Shown piece after piece: positions 8,052 to 14,277 of a DNA stretch of 38,794 nucleotides. Every line of letters starts with the position of its first letter. Position 1 is the stretch's first letter. This DNA is from an uncultured Haloferula sp. (GTDB lineage Bacteria; Verrucomicrobiota; Verrucomicrobiae; Verrucomicrobiales; Akkermansiaceae), in contig CAMPGU010000005.1 in NCBI GenBank assembly GCA_946885645.1, forward strand, positions 1-38,794, read 5' to 3'. The notes beneath the pieces were generated by a model, which had not been told where the DNA came from, did no database searches, and saw nothing but the letters and a program-made list of their open reading frames with translations. Made by a program: the position numbers and the translations under genes.

Positions 8052-8909
8052 TTATGGTTTGCCCGGCTTGGCGGGCTTGGCATGGACGGCGAGGGCTTCC
8101 TCCGCGGCTTCGGCGAGGGCCTTGGCTTCATCGCGCAGGAAAACGAGGCAGAGCTTGCCGGGTTCGTCCGTGACGGGCGGCAGCGCGTGGAGGAGCTTCA
8201 GGCCCTCGGGCGAGCGGGCCTTGACGATGGCGCTTGCCGGGCCGTCCCAATGGTGGAAGGCGAGTTCCGCGTCGGAGAGTTTGGCCGCCTTATTGGCACC
8301 GGGATTGGCGGGCATGACCGGCTTCGGAACGATGCCGATCTCTTGCATGAGGCTCCCCTGTGTCTCGCCCGTGCATAGGCTGGCGATGACATCGCGGACG
8401 AAGTCGCGCTGCTCCGCCGGAAGCGCGAGCGGATTGCCCTGATTGAAGATCGCTAGCGCGGCCTTTTGCTCCGGCAGCTTGGCGCGCTTGAGCTTCGCCT
8501 TTGTGGCATCGAATAGTTCGATGAAGACATCCGCGGTGCGGCGGGAATAGCCGGTGTAATGCTTCACCAGATCGGGCCACGTGGCCCTTAATTCGGCAGA
8601 ATCTGCCAAATTAGCTTTCGGCTTCCCGGCCTTGATGCCGTGGTCCTTTTTGAGCTGGGCAAGCTGCCAGCCGAGCCATGCCTGCATTTCGAGGTAGGTC
8701 CGGCCTGCTTCGCGCAGGCGTCCGGCGGTTTCCCGGACGGCGAGCCAACGCGGATCTTCATCGGCGAGGGCCGGGCTATCGGTGGTGACTTCGACGGTTG
8801 CCAGCGCGGAGCCGGGGCACTTCCGTTCGTGGGCGGCGAGGTTGAGCAGGGCCTTGAAATCGGTGGCTCCGCATTTCTTGCAGACGAGTGGTTTTGTGGT
8901 TTTAGGCAT
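8052..8909 (-). CDS. Zinc-finger early protein with DUF3102-like helical core
   Basis: This 285-residue protein opens with a CCHC-type zinc finger: Cys10, Cys13, His27 and Cys31 in CKKCGATDFKALLNLAAHERKC-type spacing. The middle part resembles the helical DUF3102 region found in phage and plasmid replication or partition settings. It has YLEMQAWLGWQLAQLKKDHG and later KHYTGYSRRTADVFIELFDA. The C-terminal tail is Ala/Lys/Pro-rich. The family match is by eye and uncertain. It is the largest early gene upstream of the transposase, so a DNA-binding regulatory or replication role fits. Confidence 0.6.
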   Translation of the reverse strand: MPKTTKPLVCKKCGATDFKALLNLAAHERKCPGSALATVEVTTDSPALADEDPRWLAVRETAGRLREAGRTYLEMQAWLGWQLAQLKKDHGIKAGKPKANLADSAELRATWPDLVKHYTGYSRRTADVFIELFDATKAKLKRAKLPEQKAALAIFNQGNPLALPAEQRDFVRDVIASLCTGETQGSLMQEIGIVPKPVMPANPGANKAAKLSDAELAFHHWDGPASAIVKARSPEGLKLLHALPPVTDEPGKLCLVFLRDEAKALAEAAEEALAVHAKPAKPGKP

Positions 8910-8918
8910 GGGCGTAAA

Positions 8919-9110
8919 TCAGTGGAGAACGGGAATGGATTCGGGGTCGAACTGGTCGAGTTCGGGGCAATAGCTGGTATTGCGGCGCTCAAGCCAGCGG
9001 TGGCAGGCGAGCCGGACATCCGCGAAGCTCGCGAAGTGGCGGATGGGATCGACGGCGGAGCCATCGGTGGCCGGTGCATCGCCGTGCGGGGAGGCATCGG
9101 GCGTGCTCAT
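8919..9110 (-). CDS. Small early protein of unknown function
   Basis: The 63-residue product begins MSTPDASPHGDAPATDGS, a flexible acidic start, and continues with SFADVRLACHRWLERRN, probably one amphipathic helix. Its ATG overlaps the stop of the upstream membrane gene (ATGA), which supports translation. The gap to the zinc-finger gene is 9 bases. No family is recognised. Confidence 0.55.
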   Translation of the reverse strand: MSTPDASPHGDAPATDGSAVDPIRHFASFADVRLACHRWLERRNTSYCPELDQFDPESIPVLH

Positions 9111-9337
9111 AGACGGGCTGAGGTTTGGTCGCGGAGATCCACGGCGCGGCCGCTCGCATAGAGGTTCTCCGCGGCGGTGAGCGCCTGCTCCTTGTAGTCC
9201 TTCCTAAGCGTCGCGGTGCGGTGCGAGCTAACGAGACTGGCGATGAAGATCCCGGCGGGCACGCCGAAGGGGATGGCTCCGGCGACGAATCCCGCGATGA
9301 GCAGGGTCTCATGGCTGAATTGATGGATGTCGATCAT
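9107..9337 (-). CDS. Small membrane protein with one hydrophobic span
   Basis: From the ATG at 9337 the 76-residue protein has MIDIHQFSHETLL, then a Gly/Ala/Val-rich membrane span (AGFVAGAIPFGVPAGIFIAS), and then a charged helical tail (HRTATLRKDYKEQALTAA). The ATG overlaps the TGA of the upstream 30-residue gene, and its own stop overlaps the next ATG, so three small genes are coupled in a row. The start context is CCCAAGCCATG, a variant of the operon motif. Function is unknown. Confidence 0.55.
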   Translation of the reverse strand: MIDIHQFSHETLLIAGFVAGAIPFGVPAGIFIASLVSSHRTATLRKDYKEQALTAAENLYASGRAVDLRDQTSARL

Positions 9338-9426
9338 GGCTTGGGTGTGGTCGTGGGTTTGAGGGCGATGGCTAGGGCGAGGGCGATCCACGCGAGGGTG
9401 CCCGCGATACAGAGTGCGAGTGTCAT
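9334..9426 (-). CDS. 30-residue hydrophobic peptide
   Basis: The predicted peptide is MTLALCIAGTLAWIALALAI followed by ALKPTTTPKP: one hydrophobic helix and a short Thr/Pro tail. The ATG at 9426 overlaps the stop of the sigma-like gene, has the CCCAGCCATG context, and its TGA overlaps the ATG of the next gene. Those overlaps on both sides are the main support, since the length alone would not justify a call. It may insert in the inner membrane; the role is unknown. Confidence 0.45.
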   Translation of the reverse strand: MTLALCIAGTLAWIALALAIALKPTTTPKP

Positions 9427-9710
9427 GGCTGGGGCTTGTTGGATTGAATGGTGCGGCGGAGATGGGTAAGGGCCTTGGCTTCGATGGCGCGGACCTTGCG
9501 GCGGGACATGCCCATGCCCTTCGCCACGACGCGCTCGCTCAGGCCGACGCCGGGCAGGCAGTTCGGGAGGAGCCCGGCCATTTGGAGGACCGTGAAGCGG
9601 ATGGGGCCGGGGTTCTGGATCGCCAGTTCGATGAGGCGATCCGCGAGCCATTCGGCAGCGTCGTTATCGTCCCACGGCGGAGGAGTCGGCTTGCTGGTAG
9701 GATCGGGCAT
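9423..9710 (-). CDS. Sigma-70 region-4-like regulatory protein
   Basis: The 95-residue protein, started at ATG 9710, has a Pro-rich head, a helical part (WLADRLIELAIQ) and a C-terminal HTH at about residues 57-86. That HTH reads GLSERVVAKGMGMSRRKVRA then IEAKALTHLRR. The pattern closely follows region 4.2 of sigma-70 factors, where the motif (VrxIExkALxxLR) recognises the -35 element. No region 2 is present, so it cannot act as a full sigma factor on its own. As the second gene of the early operon it could be an activator of middle or late transcription, in the place filled by Mor or C in Mu. The function is inferred. Confidence 0.65.
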   Translation of the reverse strand: MPDPTSKPTPPPWDDNDAAEWLADRLIELAIQNPGPIRFTVLQMAGLLPNCLPGVGLSERVVAKGMGMSRRKVRAIEAKALTHLRRTIQSNKPQP

Positions 9711-9715
9711 GGCGT

Positions 9716-9904
9716 TCAACGGGTGGAGGCCTTGCGGGCAGGAAGGGCGGCGAGCTTCGCAATGAGGCTCCGGCTCTGGCGCTGGCCATTGAGCACGCGA
9801 GTAACGGTCTCGCGGCTGCGGCCGAGAAAGTCGGCGGCCTCCCGGTGAGACCATCCCTTTGCCTTGAGGCCCTCTTTGACGGTTTGGGTAGTGTGACGCG
9901 GCAC
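9716..9904 (-). CDS. Ner/Cro-like HTH regulator
   Basis: This 62-residue protein starts with GTG at 9904. Its HTH covers about residues 18-40 (SHREAADFLGRSRETVTRVL), followed by NGQRQSRSLIAKLAAL. Size and position at the head of the early operon, divergent from the XRE repressor, match Ner of Mu, which turns down early transcription and the repressor promoter. A generic Cro-type call is equally possible. It is only 5 bases upstream of the sigma-like gene. No better ATG start is available. Confidence 0.7.
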   Translation of the reverse strand: MPRHTTQTVKEGLKAKGWSHREAADFLGRSRETVTRVLNGQRQSRSLIAKLAALPARKASTR

Positions 9905-9979
9905 AAGTGAAGAGAATCACAACACAGGCAGGACCGTCAATCAGCATTAGCAATATTGTTCACCTGATCTAACAAACCG

Positions 9980-9999
9980 GTAAGGCGGATTCGCCTTAC
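9980..9999. repeat. Inverted repeat, operator or hairpin
   Basis: GTAAGGCG and CGCCTTAC form perfect 8-base arms around GATT. Five T follow at 10005-10009, so on the plus strand it resembles a weak intrinsic terminator. No plus-strand gene ends just upstream, so an operator for one of the two flanking HTH proteins is the more likely reading. Confidence 0.55.
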
Positions 10000-10042
10000 G
10001 GCCGTTTTTGGGTGGGATTAGCCCTTGACCCGATTTGCCGAA

Positions 10043-10056
10043 TGTGACGTGTCACA
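10043..10056. promoter_or_regulatory. Palindromic operator candidate before the repressor
   Basis: TGTGAC and GTCACA are perfect 6-base arms around GT, 11 bases before the ATG of the XRE gene. The position suits autoregulation. Half-site spacing is too short for a CRP site (4 instead of 6 bases between TGTGA and TCACA). Confidence 0.5.
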
Positions 10057-10066
10057 CCCGGCACGA

Positions 10067-10591
10067 ATGAACCGCGACACGGAAAAGCTTGGAACGGCCT
10101 TGCGTTTGGTCCGCGAGAGCGCGGGAAAATTCGCAAAGGACGTTGCCGCGCAGGCAGGATTCTCCGCGAGCTACTTGAGCGAGTTGGAGCGGGGAGTTAG
10201 GCGTGTAAGCGATGGCGCTATGGCAAAGCTGGCACCGGCTTTCGGTCTCGATTTGCCTGCCTTCCGTGAACTTCTCGAAAAGCGAGCGGCGGAGATGCGC
10301 CGCGATGAGGTGAATCCCGGGACTGCTGCCGGAAGGCAAATTAGCGACGGATCTTCATCGCGTCTTCACGATGCGCCCTTCCCATCAAGGGCGATGACCC
10401 CCAGTACACCCGACACTGATGCCCTCCTTCGTCATCTCGTTGAGAAACTTTCGCGGGAGGAAAAGTTTGCCCTCTTGCGCGAACTGATGAAGGAGGCGGA
10501 GGCTGGCGACGCTACCGCCTTTGCCAAGGCCCGCGCTCTTTTCGATCTGATCCCGCCGGAAGTCGTTCCCGTCCACCCGTCCAGCGGGTAA
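10067..10591 (+). CDS. XRE-family phage repressor
   Basis: The 174-residue protein has an N-terminal Cro/C1-type HTH at about residues 8-62: LGTALRLVRESAGK, then FAKDVAAQAGFSASYLSELE with RG after it. The C-terminal half (LLRHLVEKLSREEKFALLREL) is helical and charged, with no LexA-type Ser/Lys protease motif, so it is not obviously self-cleaving. Gene position and divergence from the Ner-like gene make it the likely lysogeny repressor. ATG 10067 is used; an in-frame TTG at 10025 would add 14 residues and overlap the palindromic operator candidate. The late operon continues 6 bases downstream, although late genes must have their own control. Confidence 0.75.
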   Translation: MNRDTEKLGTALRLVRESAGKFAKDVAAQAGFSASYLSELERGVRRVSDGAMAKLAPAFGLDLPAFRELLEKRAAEMRRDEVNPGTAAGRQISDGSSSRLHDAPFPSRAMTPSTPDTDALLRHLVEKLSREEKFALLRELMKEAEAGDATAFAKARALFDLIPPEVVPVHPSSG

Positions 10592-10596
10592 TTGCC

Positions 10597-10938
10597 ATGA
10601 AGAGAACTCTAGCAATCGTGGTAGCCGTGGCTATCCCTGCGGCCCTCTACGCATCGTATCGTCACCATGCGGCCAGCAAGGCGACGGCACGCTTCGCCTC
10701 CCTGCTGGCCGTGGAAGCTGCCACGGCCGATGTAGCCCGGCTGAAAGAGGCAATGGATGCCCGCCCCTCTCCGAGCGGGCCTGTCATGTTGGAGGCGGCT
10801 CTCGAAAAGCTCGAACGGAAGGAAGCGGAGGCCGTTGGCTTCGGCATTCCGGCCGAAGAGATCGAGGCCAGGAAGCGAAGCGGAACGATGCGGGCTTTCG
10901 ATGAGTGGGAGCAGAGCCAGAAGGCGAAACACCGATAG
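10597..10938 (+). CDS. Membrane-anchored or exported small helical protein
   Basis: The 113-residue product starts MKRTLAIVVAVAIPAALYAS, a signal-anchor or signal peptide with two basic residues and a hydrophobic core, followed by YRHHAASKATARF. The rest is charged helix (VARLKEAMDAR, LEAALEKLERKEAEAVG). No family is recognised. It lies between the repressor and other small membrane genes ahead of the lysis cassette, so an i-spanin-like or superinfection-exclusion role is conceivable but unproven. Confidence 0.6.
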   Translation: MKRTLAIVVAVAIPAALYASYRHHAASKATARFASLLAVEAATADVARLKEAMDARPSPSGPVMLEAALEKLERKEAEAVGFGIPAEEIEARKRSGTMRAFDEWEQSQKAKHR

Positions 10939-10946
10939 ATGAGATC

Positions 10947-11231
10947 ATGGCATGGTACCAACAACTGACGCCGGAGGATGATCGGCCCCCGCGGCCGAAC
11001 GAAGATCCCGGCGAAGCAGCGCCGGAGATCGCGGGCTTCCTGACGGTGCTCATCGTCCTGAATGTCATCGGCGCGTTGGCGGCGCTCTTTGTCGCCCTGA
11101 GCGATGAGGATGCCGAGGCCGGGATCTGGCTGGCCTCGTGCGCTTCGGCGGTGATTGGGCTTTGGATTAGTCGAACGATCATTCTCCTGCTCTGGCGGAT
11201 CGCCCGAGCGCTGGAGAAGAAGCGGTCGTAA
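10947..11231 (+). CDS. Two-span membrane protein of unknown function
   Basis: From ATG 10947 the 94-residue protein has a charged, Pro-rich head (MAWYQQLTPEDDRPPRPNED). Two hydrophobic segments follow, FLTVLIVLNVIGALAALFVA and WLASCASAVIGLWISRTIIL, and then a basic tail ARALEKKRS. The size and topology fit a holin or other small inner-membrane protein, but I do not recognise a family. The start lies 8 bases after the preceding stop. Confidence 0.55.
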   Translation: MAWYQQLTPEDDRPPRPNEDPGEAAPEIAGFLTVLIVLNVIGALAALFVALSDEDAEAGIWLASCASAVIGLWISRTIILLLWRIARALEKKRS

Positions 11232-11275
11232 ATCTGTTAGCGATTTCCGGACCACGGCCATCTCCGCCTGCTAGA

Positions 11276-11557
11276 GTGGCGGCCGTGAAGGATCGCGCGA
11301 CGCCCTTGCTCCCCGGTGTTACCTGGACGGATGATTCCCATCTGGTGACGAAATCCGGTAATCGCTTGCGGCGATGGGGCAGCGTGCAACAGGCATGCGC
11401 GATCCTCGACGGCTGTGACCGTCAGGTCATCTATGACCTGTATCACGCCGGGGACTTGAAGGGCTACAAGCTCAACCCGCGGAAGAGTAACAGCCATTTG
11501 AGGGTTGATCTGCTCTCCGTTTGGGAGCACAAGCAGAGGCAGCTTCAAGCCGCCTGA
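11276..11557 (+). CDS. Excisionase/AlpA-like HTH protein
   Basis: The 93-residue protein carries a MerR/excisionase-type winged helix. It reads SVQQACAILDGCDRQVIYDL, then YHAGDLKGYKLNPRKSNSHL, then RVDLLSVWEHK. That is the usual pattern of a short HTH, a G-x-L wing and a final WxxH-type helix. Excision by a Xis is not needed in a transposable phage, so a transcription-regulator role is more likely. The start is a GTG at 11276; a GTG at 11285 would also do. It sits between small membrane genes upstream and the lysis cassette, separated by gaps on both sides, so it may have its own promoter. Confidence 0.6.
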   Translation: MAAVKDRATPLLPGVTWTDDSHLVTKSGNRLRRWGSVQQACAILDGCDRQVIYDLYHAGDLKGYKLNPRKSNSHLRVDLLSVWEHKQRQLQAA

Positions 11558-11694
11558 TGGCAGGCATGGAGGATGAGCAGGCCGCCCTTTTCGCGGCCAA
11601 GTAGCGGTAGTAGAGGTTCTAGCGACAGTGCCGGACCAAGGCCCGGCGAGCGGTGCAAAGTGCGTGCGTCTTCAGCGCAAACGCACTTCGCACC
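11558..11694 (+). promoter_or_regulatory. Intergenic region ahead of the lysis cassette, with hairpin
   Basis: No convincing gene is present in these 137 bases. AAGTGCGT (11658-11665) and ACGCACTT (11681-11688) are perfect inverted arms around a 15-base loop, ending 6 bases before the ATG of the holin-like gene. The hairpin would overlap the ribosome-binding region and could control translation or mark a late operator. Confidence 0.4.
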
Positions 11695-12327
11695 ATGAAC
11701 GAAAAACTCGCTTCGCAGCTCCGGCACCTCGCCACCTTCGTTCCCGGCCTGGGAACCTTCCTGCTTGCACTCGGTTGGCTCGATGCCGACACCGCAATGC
11801 AGCTCGACGCGGAACAAGCCAAGTATCTCGCGGTGCTCGCAGGGGCGCTGGCCGTGATGATCGCCCGCGGCATCCTCTGGCTCGTCGGAAAGTATGCTCC
11901 GCGGCTCCTTCCACTTTTTCCCGGCATCGGCAAGGGCAGCTCGATGTTGGCGATGGCGACGGCAGCAGGTTTGCTCATGGCTGGGGGCCTGCTGTCGTCG
12001 TGCTCCGCTTGGAACTCCTTCACGGGTGACTTCGACGCCAAGGGCGAAGTGGTCTTGCTCGGTGAAGGCGGAGCCAAGGCCGGGCTCAAGTTCCAGCCCG
12101 GCAAGCCGATGAGCGGCTTTGCCCGGCTCGCCTTGCGCGATCCCGACACGGGGGCAATCACCGGTTATACGGACATCGAGATTTCGCCGAAGGCCAAGGT
12201 TATCGAAGAGAAATCGGCGAACCGCATGCCGGGCTTGCTCCGCCAGTGGGAGCGAGCCGGGGAGCGCGTGAATCCGCGCCGCATGTGTCCCTCCGCCGCC
12301 GCGCCGAAGGCCTTGCCCTTCCTTTGA
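11695..12327 (+). CDS. Holin-like protein fused to a lipoprotein-like C-terminal domain
   Basis: This 210-residue protein from ATG 11695 begins with two membrane spans, about residues 13-29 (FVPGLGTFLLALGWL) and 44-65 (YLAVLAGALAVMIARGILWL), a holin-like layout. A third hydrophobic stretch starts at Met84 (MLAMATAAGLLMAGG) and ends in LLSSC, a good lipobox with Cys103, followed by a hydrophilic domain (GEVVLLGEGGAKAGLKFQPG). An in-frame ATG at 11944 could thus yield a separate secreted lipoprotein of Rz1/o-spanin type. It directly precedes the endolysin gene. Whether one or two products are made cannot be decided from sequence. Confidence 0.6.
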   Translation: MNEKLASQLRHLATFVPGLGTFLLALGWLDADTAMQLDAEQAKYLAVLAGALAVMIARGILWLVGKYAPRLLPLFPGIGKGSSMLAMATAAGLLMAGGLLSSCSAWNSFTGDFDAKGEVVLLGEGGAKAGLKFQPGKPMSGFARLALRDPDTGAITGYTDIEISPKAKVIEEKSANRMPGLLRQWERAGERVNPRRMCPSAAAPKALPFL

Positions 12328-12518
12328 ACCCTTTCGAGGGGCGGCGAGGTCTAGCGCACATCTTCTAGGCGCACTGTGGACCCGCTCCCGAATCTTTTCC
12401 GTCCTCTTACTGGCATTCCTAAATGAACGAGGCCAGCCCGCCAGCAACGCATGCACAGGGGTGACAAGTCCTGCCCCGGATCGCGGCGGCCGATCCGGGG
12501 CGGGCAAGAAAGGAAGAA
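12328..12518 (+). promoter_or_regulatory. Intergenic leader of the endolysin gene, with hairpin
   Basis: I see no gene in these 191 bases. A strong inverted repeat, CCCCGGATCG (12474-12483) and CGATCCGGGG (12491-12500) with a 7-base loop, ends 10 bases before the AGGAAG ribosome-binding site (12511-12516) of the endolysin. No T-run follows, so it is not a typical terminator. Control of endolysin translation or mRNA processing is possible. Confidence 0.45.
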
Positions 12519-13319
12519 ATGAAGAAGCCATCTATCTGCATTGATGCCGGACACGGCGGCCGCGATCCCGGCGCGCTTGGGCCTACCGGCCTCCGGGAAA
12601 GCGAGGTTGCCCTATCGGTTGCGCTCCTACTCGGTGCGAGGCTCGAGGCGGCGGGCTGGGATGTCACCTATACCCGGAAGGATGATCGCTTCCTAGAGCT
12701 GCATGAGCGCGCGGCCATCGCGAACAAGGCGGGCGTGGATCTGTTCCTTTCGATCCATTGCAATAGCGCCGCCAATCCGGCATCCGGTTTCGAGGTTTTC
12801 ACGACGCCCGGCTTTACCGGTTCCGATCCCTTCGCCACGGAGCTATTCCTCGGCTATGCGGAGGGCTTCCCGGAGAAACGCAAGCGGATGGATGATCGCG
12901 ACGGCGATCCCGACAAGGAGGCTAGTCTTGCGGTGCTCCGGCTCACCAGCATGCCCGCCGCGCTCTTCGAGCTGGAGTTCATCCATACCCCGGAGGGCGA
13001 GGCCTTCCTCCGGGATAAGAGGAATCACGTCCGGATGGCTACGGCGCTTGCCGCGGCGACGGCCTCGTATCTGAGAGCGGGCTCCATTGTCGGAACGCTG
13101 GAAACGACGGGATGGGCCGTGCTGCCCCCGCACTCGGAGATGTCCGTGATGCCTGCTCCCTCGGAGATCCTCTTTGCCGCGCAAGCGACGACTGAAGCAA
13201 TGCTCAAGGATACCCGCGACCTGATTCATAAGCTCACGGCCTTTGCGGACGTCACCGCGGAGCGGGCTAACGCTTTCAAGCAGGACATCGCCACGCTGAA
13301 AGGAGACTCCACGGCATGA
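12519..13319 (+). CDS. Endolysin, N-acetylmuramoyl-L-alanine amidase (Amidase_3)
   Basis: The 266-residue enzyme has the zinc amidase fold at residues 1-185. Zinc ligands are His12 (DAGHGG), Glu27 (LRESEVAL) and His80 (SIHCNS), and the catalytic Glu is about 151 (ALFELEFI). It cleaves the bond between N-acetylmuramic acid and L-alanine in peptidoglycan to release phage. No signal peptide is seen, so it would depend on a holin. The C-terminal 80 residues form a helical tail (TRDLIHKLTAFADVTAERAN) rather than a known cell-wall-binding domain. A good ribosome-binding site (AGGAAG) precedes the ATG. The next gene starts within its last codons (ATGA). Confidence 0.92.
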   Translation: MKKPSICIDAGHGGRDPGALGPTGLRESEVALSVALLLGARLEAAGWDVTYTRKDDRFLELHERAAIANKAGVDLFLSIHCNSAANPASGFEVFTTPGFTGSDPFATELFLGYAEGFPEKRKRMDDRDGDPDKEASLAVLRLTSMPAALFELEFIHTPEGEAFLRDKRNHVRMATALAAATASYLRAGSIVGTLETTGWAVLPPHSEMSVMPAPSEILFAAQATTEAMLKDTRDLIHKLTAFADVTAERANAFKQDIATLKGDSTA

Positions 13320-13561
13320 GAGGCGCGGCGATCTACGACACCGTTTCCGCCGGGGTGCCGGAGGCAATGGAGGCCTTCGACCTTGCCCGCCAACGGGTGC
13401 GCGATCTCTCCGATGATGACTTCCGCACCTTGGCCGCCGAGCTGGCGGAGCGGGAGCCGATCACGGCCGCGGAAACCGAGATCCTCGCTATCTGCCTTTC
13501 CGAAGGCCTCGCCCGCTTCCTTCGCGCCACGCCTGCCGATCCTTCCGAAGAATCCGAATGA
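13316..13561 (+). CDS. Small acidic helical protein in the lysis cassette
   Basis: The 81-residue protein is acidic and helical (MEAFDLARQRVRDLSDDDFR, LAAELAEREPITAAETEILA). It has no signal peptide, cysteine or membrane span, and no family is recognised. It overlaps the endolysin stop by ATGA and its own stop overlaps the next ATG, so it is made together with the lysis proteins. Its role could be modulation of lysis or chaperoning, but the sequence does not say. Confidence 0.6.
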   Translation: MRGAAIYDTVSAGVPEAMEAFDLARQRVRDLSDDDFRTLAAELAEREPITAAETEILAICLSEGLARFLRATPADPSEESE

Positions 13562-14004
13562 TGCTCGACCTACTTACACTCGCCGCCGCGGCCGCGCCCG
13601 ATCCTCAGATCTCCGGGGCATGGGTGCTTGAGCTTGTCGCGAAGATCTTCGTCGGGATCGCGGTGCTCATCGGGGCCGCTTGGGCGGCATGGAAGAAGGC
13701 GGAAGCCCGCTTCCGGCCGAAGGGCGACGTGACCATTCAAGCCCCCATCCCGCCGATCACCGTCTTTTCCGCCAGCGGTCCTGTCACGCTCGACCAACAC
13801 AACGCACTCGCGAAGCGCGTGGAGAGGGTCGAAGCGGAGGTAAAGGAGATCCGCATCGAAGTGGGGAAGCAGTACGCGCAGATCCTAGAGGCCGGGCACG
13901 AGCGGGAACTCCGCATCATGCAGAAGATCGACGCGTCCGCCCGCGCTCAACATGCGCGGCTCGATGAGCTGTTCGGGAAACGTCCGCCCGCCACGCGCAA
14001 ATAA
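13558..14004 (+). CDS. Membrane-anchored coiled-coil protein (spanin/DUF2730-like)
   Basis: This 148-residue protein has one N-terminal membrane span (about residues 23-45, VLELVAKIFVGIAVLIGAAW). A basic/Pro stretch follows, then a coiled coil (about 78-140, LAKRVERVEAEVKEIRIEVG then KQYAQILEAGHERELRI). The same layout occurs in DUF2730-like proteins of Mu-like phages and in i-spanins, which link inner and outer membranes at lysis. The position just after the endolysin fits the second role. The ATG at 13558 overlaps the upstream TGA. Confidence 0.6.
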   Translation: MMLDLLTLAAAAAPDPQISGAWVLELVAKIFVGIAVLIGAAWAAWKKAEARFRPKGDVTIQAPIPPITVFSASGPVTLDQHNALAKRVERVEAEVKEIRIEVGKQYAQILEAGHERELRIMQKIDASARAQHARLDELFGKRPPATRK

Positions 14005-14005
14005 C

Positions 14006-14272
14006 ATGAGCAACCCCACCCGCAACCTGCTCCTCCGCAAGACCACGCTGGAAGCCCTCGGCTTCGCGAAGGGCTACGCGCTCCCGGATGCCACCTTGAG
14101 GAGCCATGTGGACGCGCTGCTCCGCCCGCCGCTGTCCGGCGAGGAATGGACGATTACCACCGCATGGCTGGAGTCGGAGAGACTCGTCGTGCGCGTCCCC
14201 AATGATCTCGATGCCGCGCTCATCCAATGGGCGATCACCGAGCGCGGCCGCGTGCTCCTATCCACTCTCTAA
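14006..14272 (+). CDS. VpaChn25_0724-like (Mu gp26-type) winged-helix protein
   Basis: The 88-residue protein begins MSNPTRNLLLRKTTLEALGF. It continues with RSHVDALLRPPLSGEEWTIT, TAWLESERLVV and AALIQWAITERGRVLL. This pattern (short helices, a basic winged helix, and an ending like LTxxGxdvL) resembles the small protein that precedes the gp27 small-terminase gene in Mu-like phages. The neighbour is indeed gp27-like, which supports the assignment. Function is not established for the family. Confidence 0.55.
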   Translation: MSNPTRNLLLRKTTLEALGFAKGYALPDATLRSHVDALLRPPLSGEEWTITTAWLESERLVVRVPNDLDAALIQWAITERGRVLLSTL

Positions 14273-14277
14273 CGTGC

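Larger units (their letters stand above)
9905..10066. promoter_or_regulatory. Divergent early/repressor control region
   Basis: This 162-base gap separates the leftward Ner-like gene from the rightward XRE repressor, so both promoters must lie here. It is richer in A and T than the surrounding DNA between about 9920 and 9975 (AGCAATATTGTTCACC). It holds two perfect inverted repeats, listed separately, and an imperfect one with arms TTGTT and AACAA near 9956-9975. I cannot assign -35/-10 elements with confidence. Confidence 0.65.

Noticed and set aside
10043..10056. CRP-type site
   Set aside because: The half-site spacing is 4 rather than 6 bases; a phage operator is more likely.
11558..11605. 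15-residue frame (MAGMEDEQAALFAAK)
   Set aside because: Too short, no ribosome site or conservation evidence; the clamp-like QAALF may be chance.
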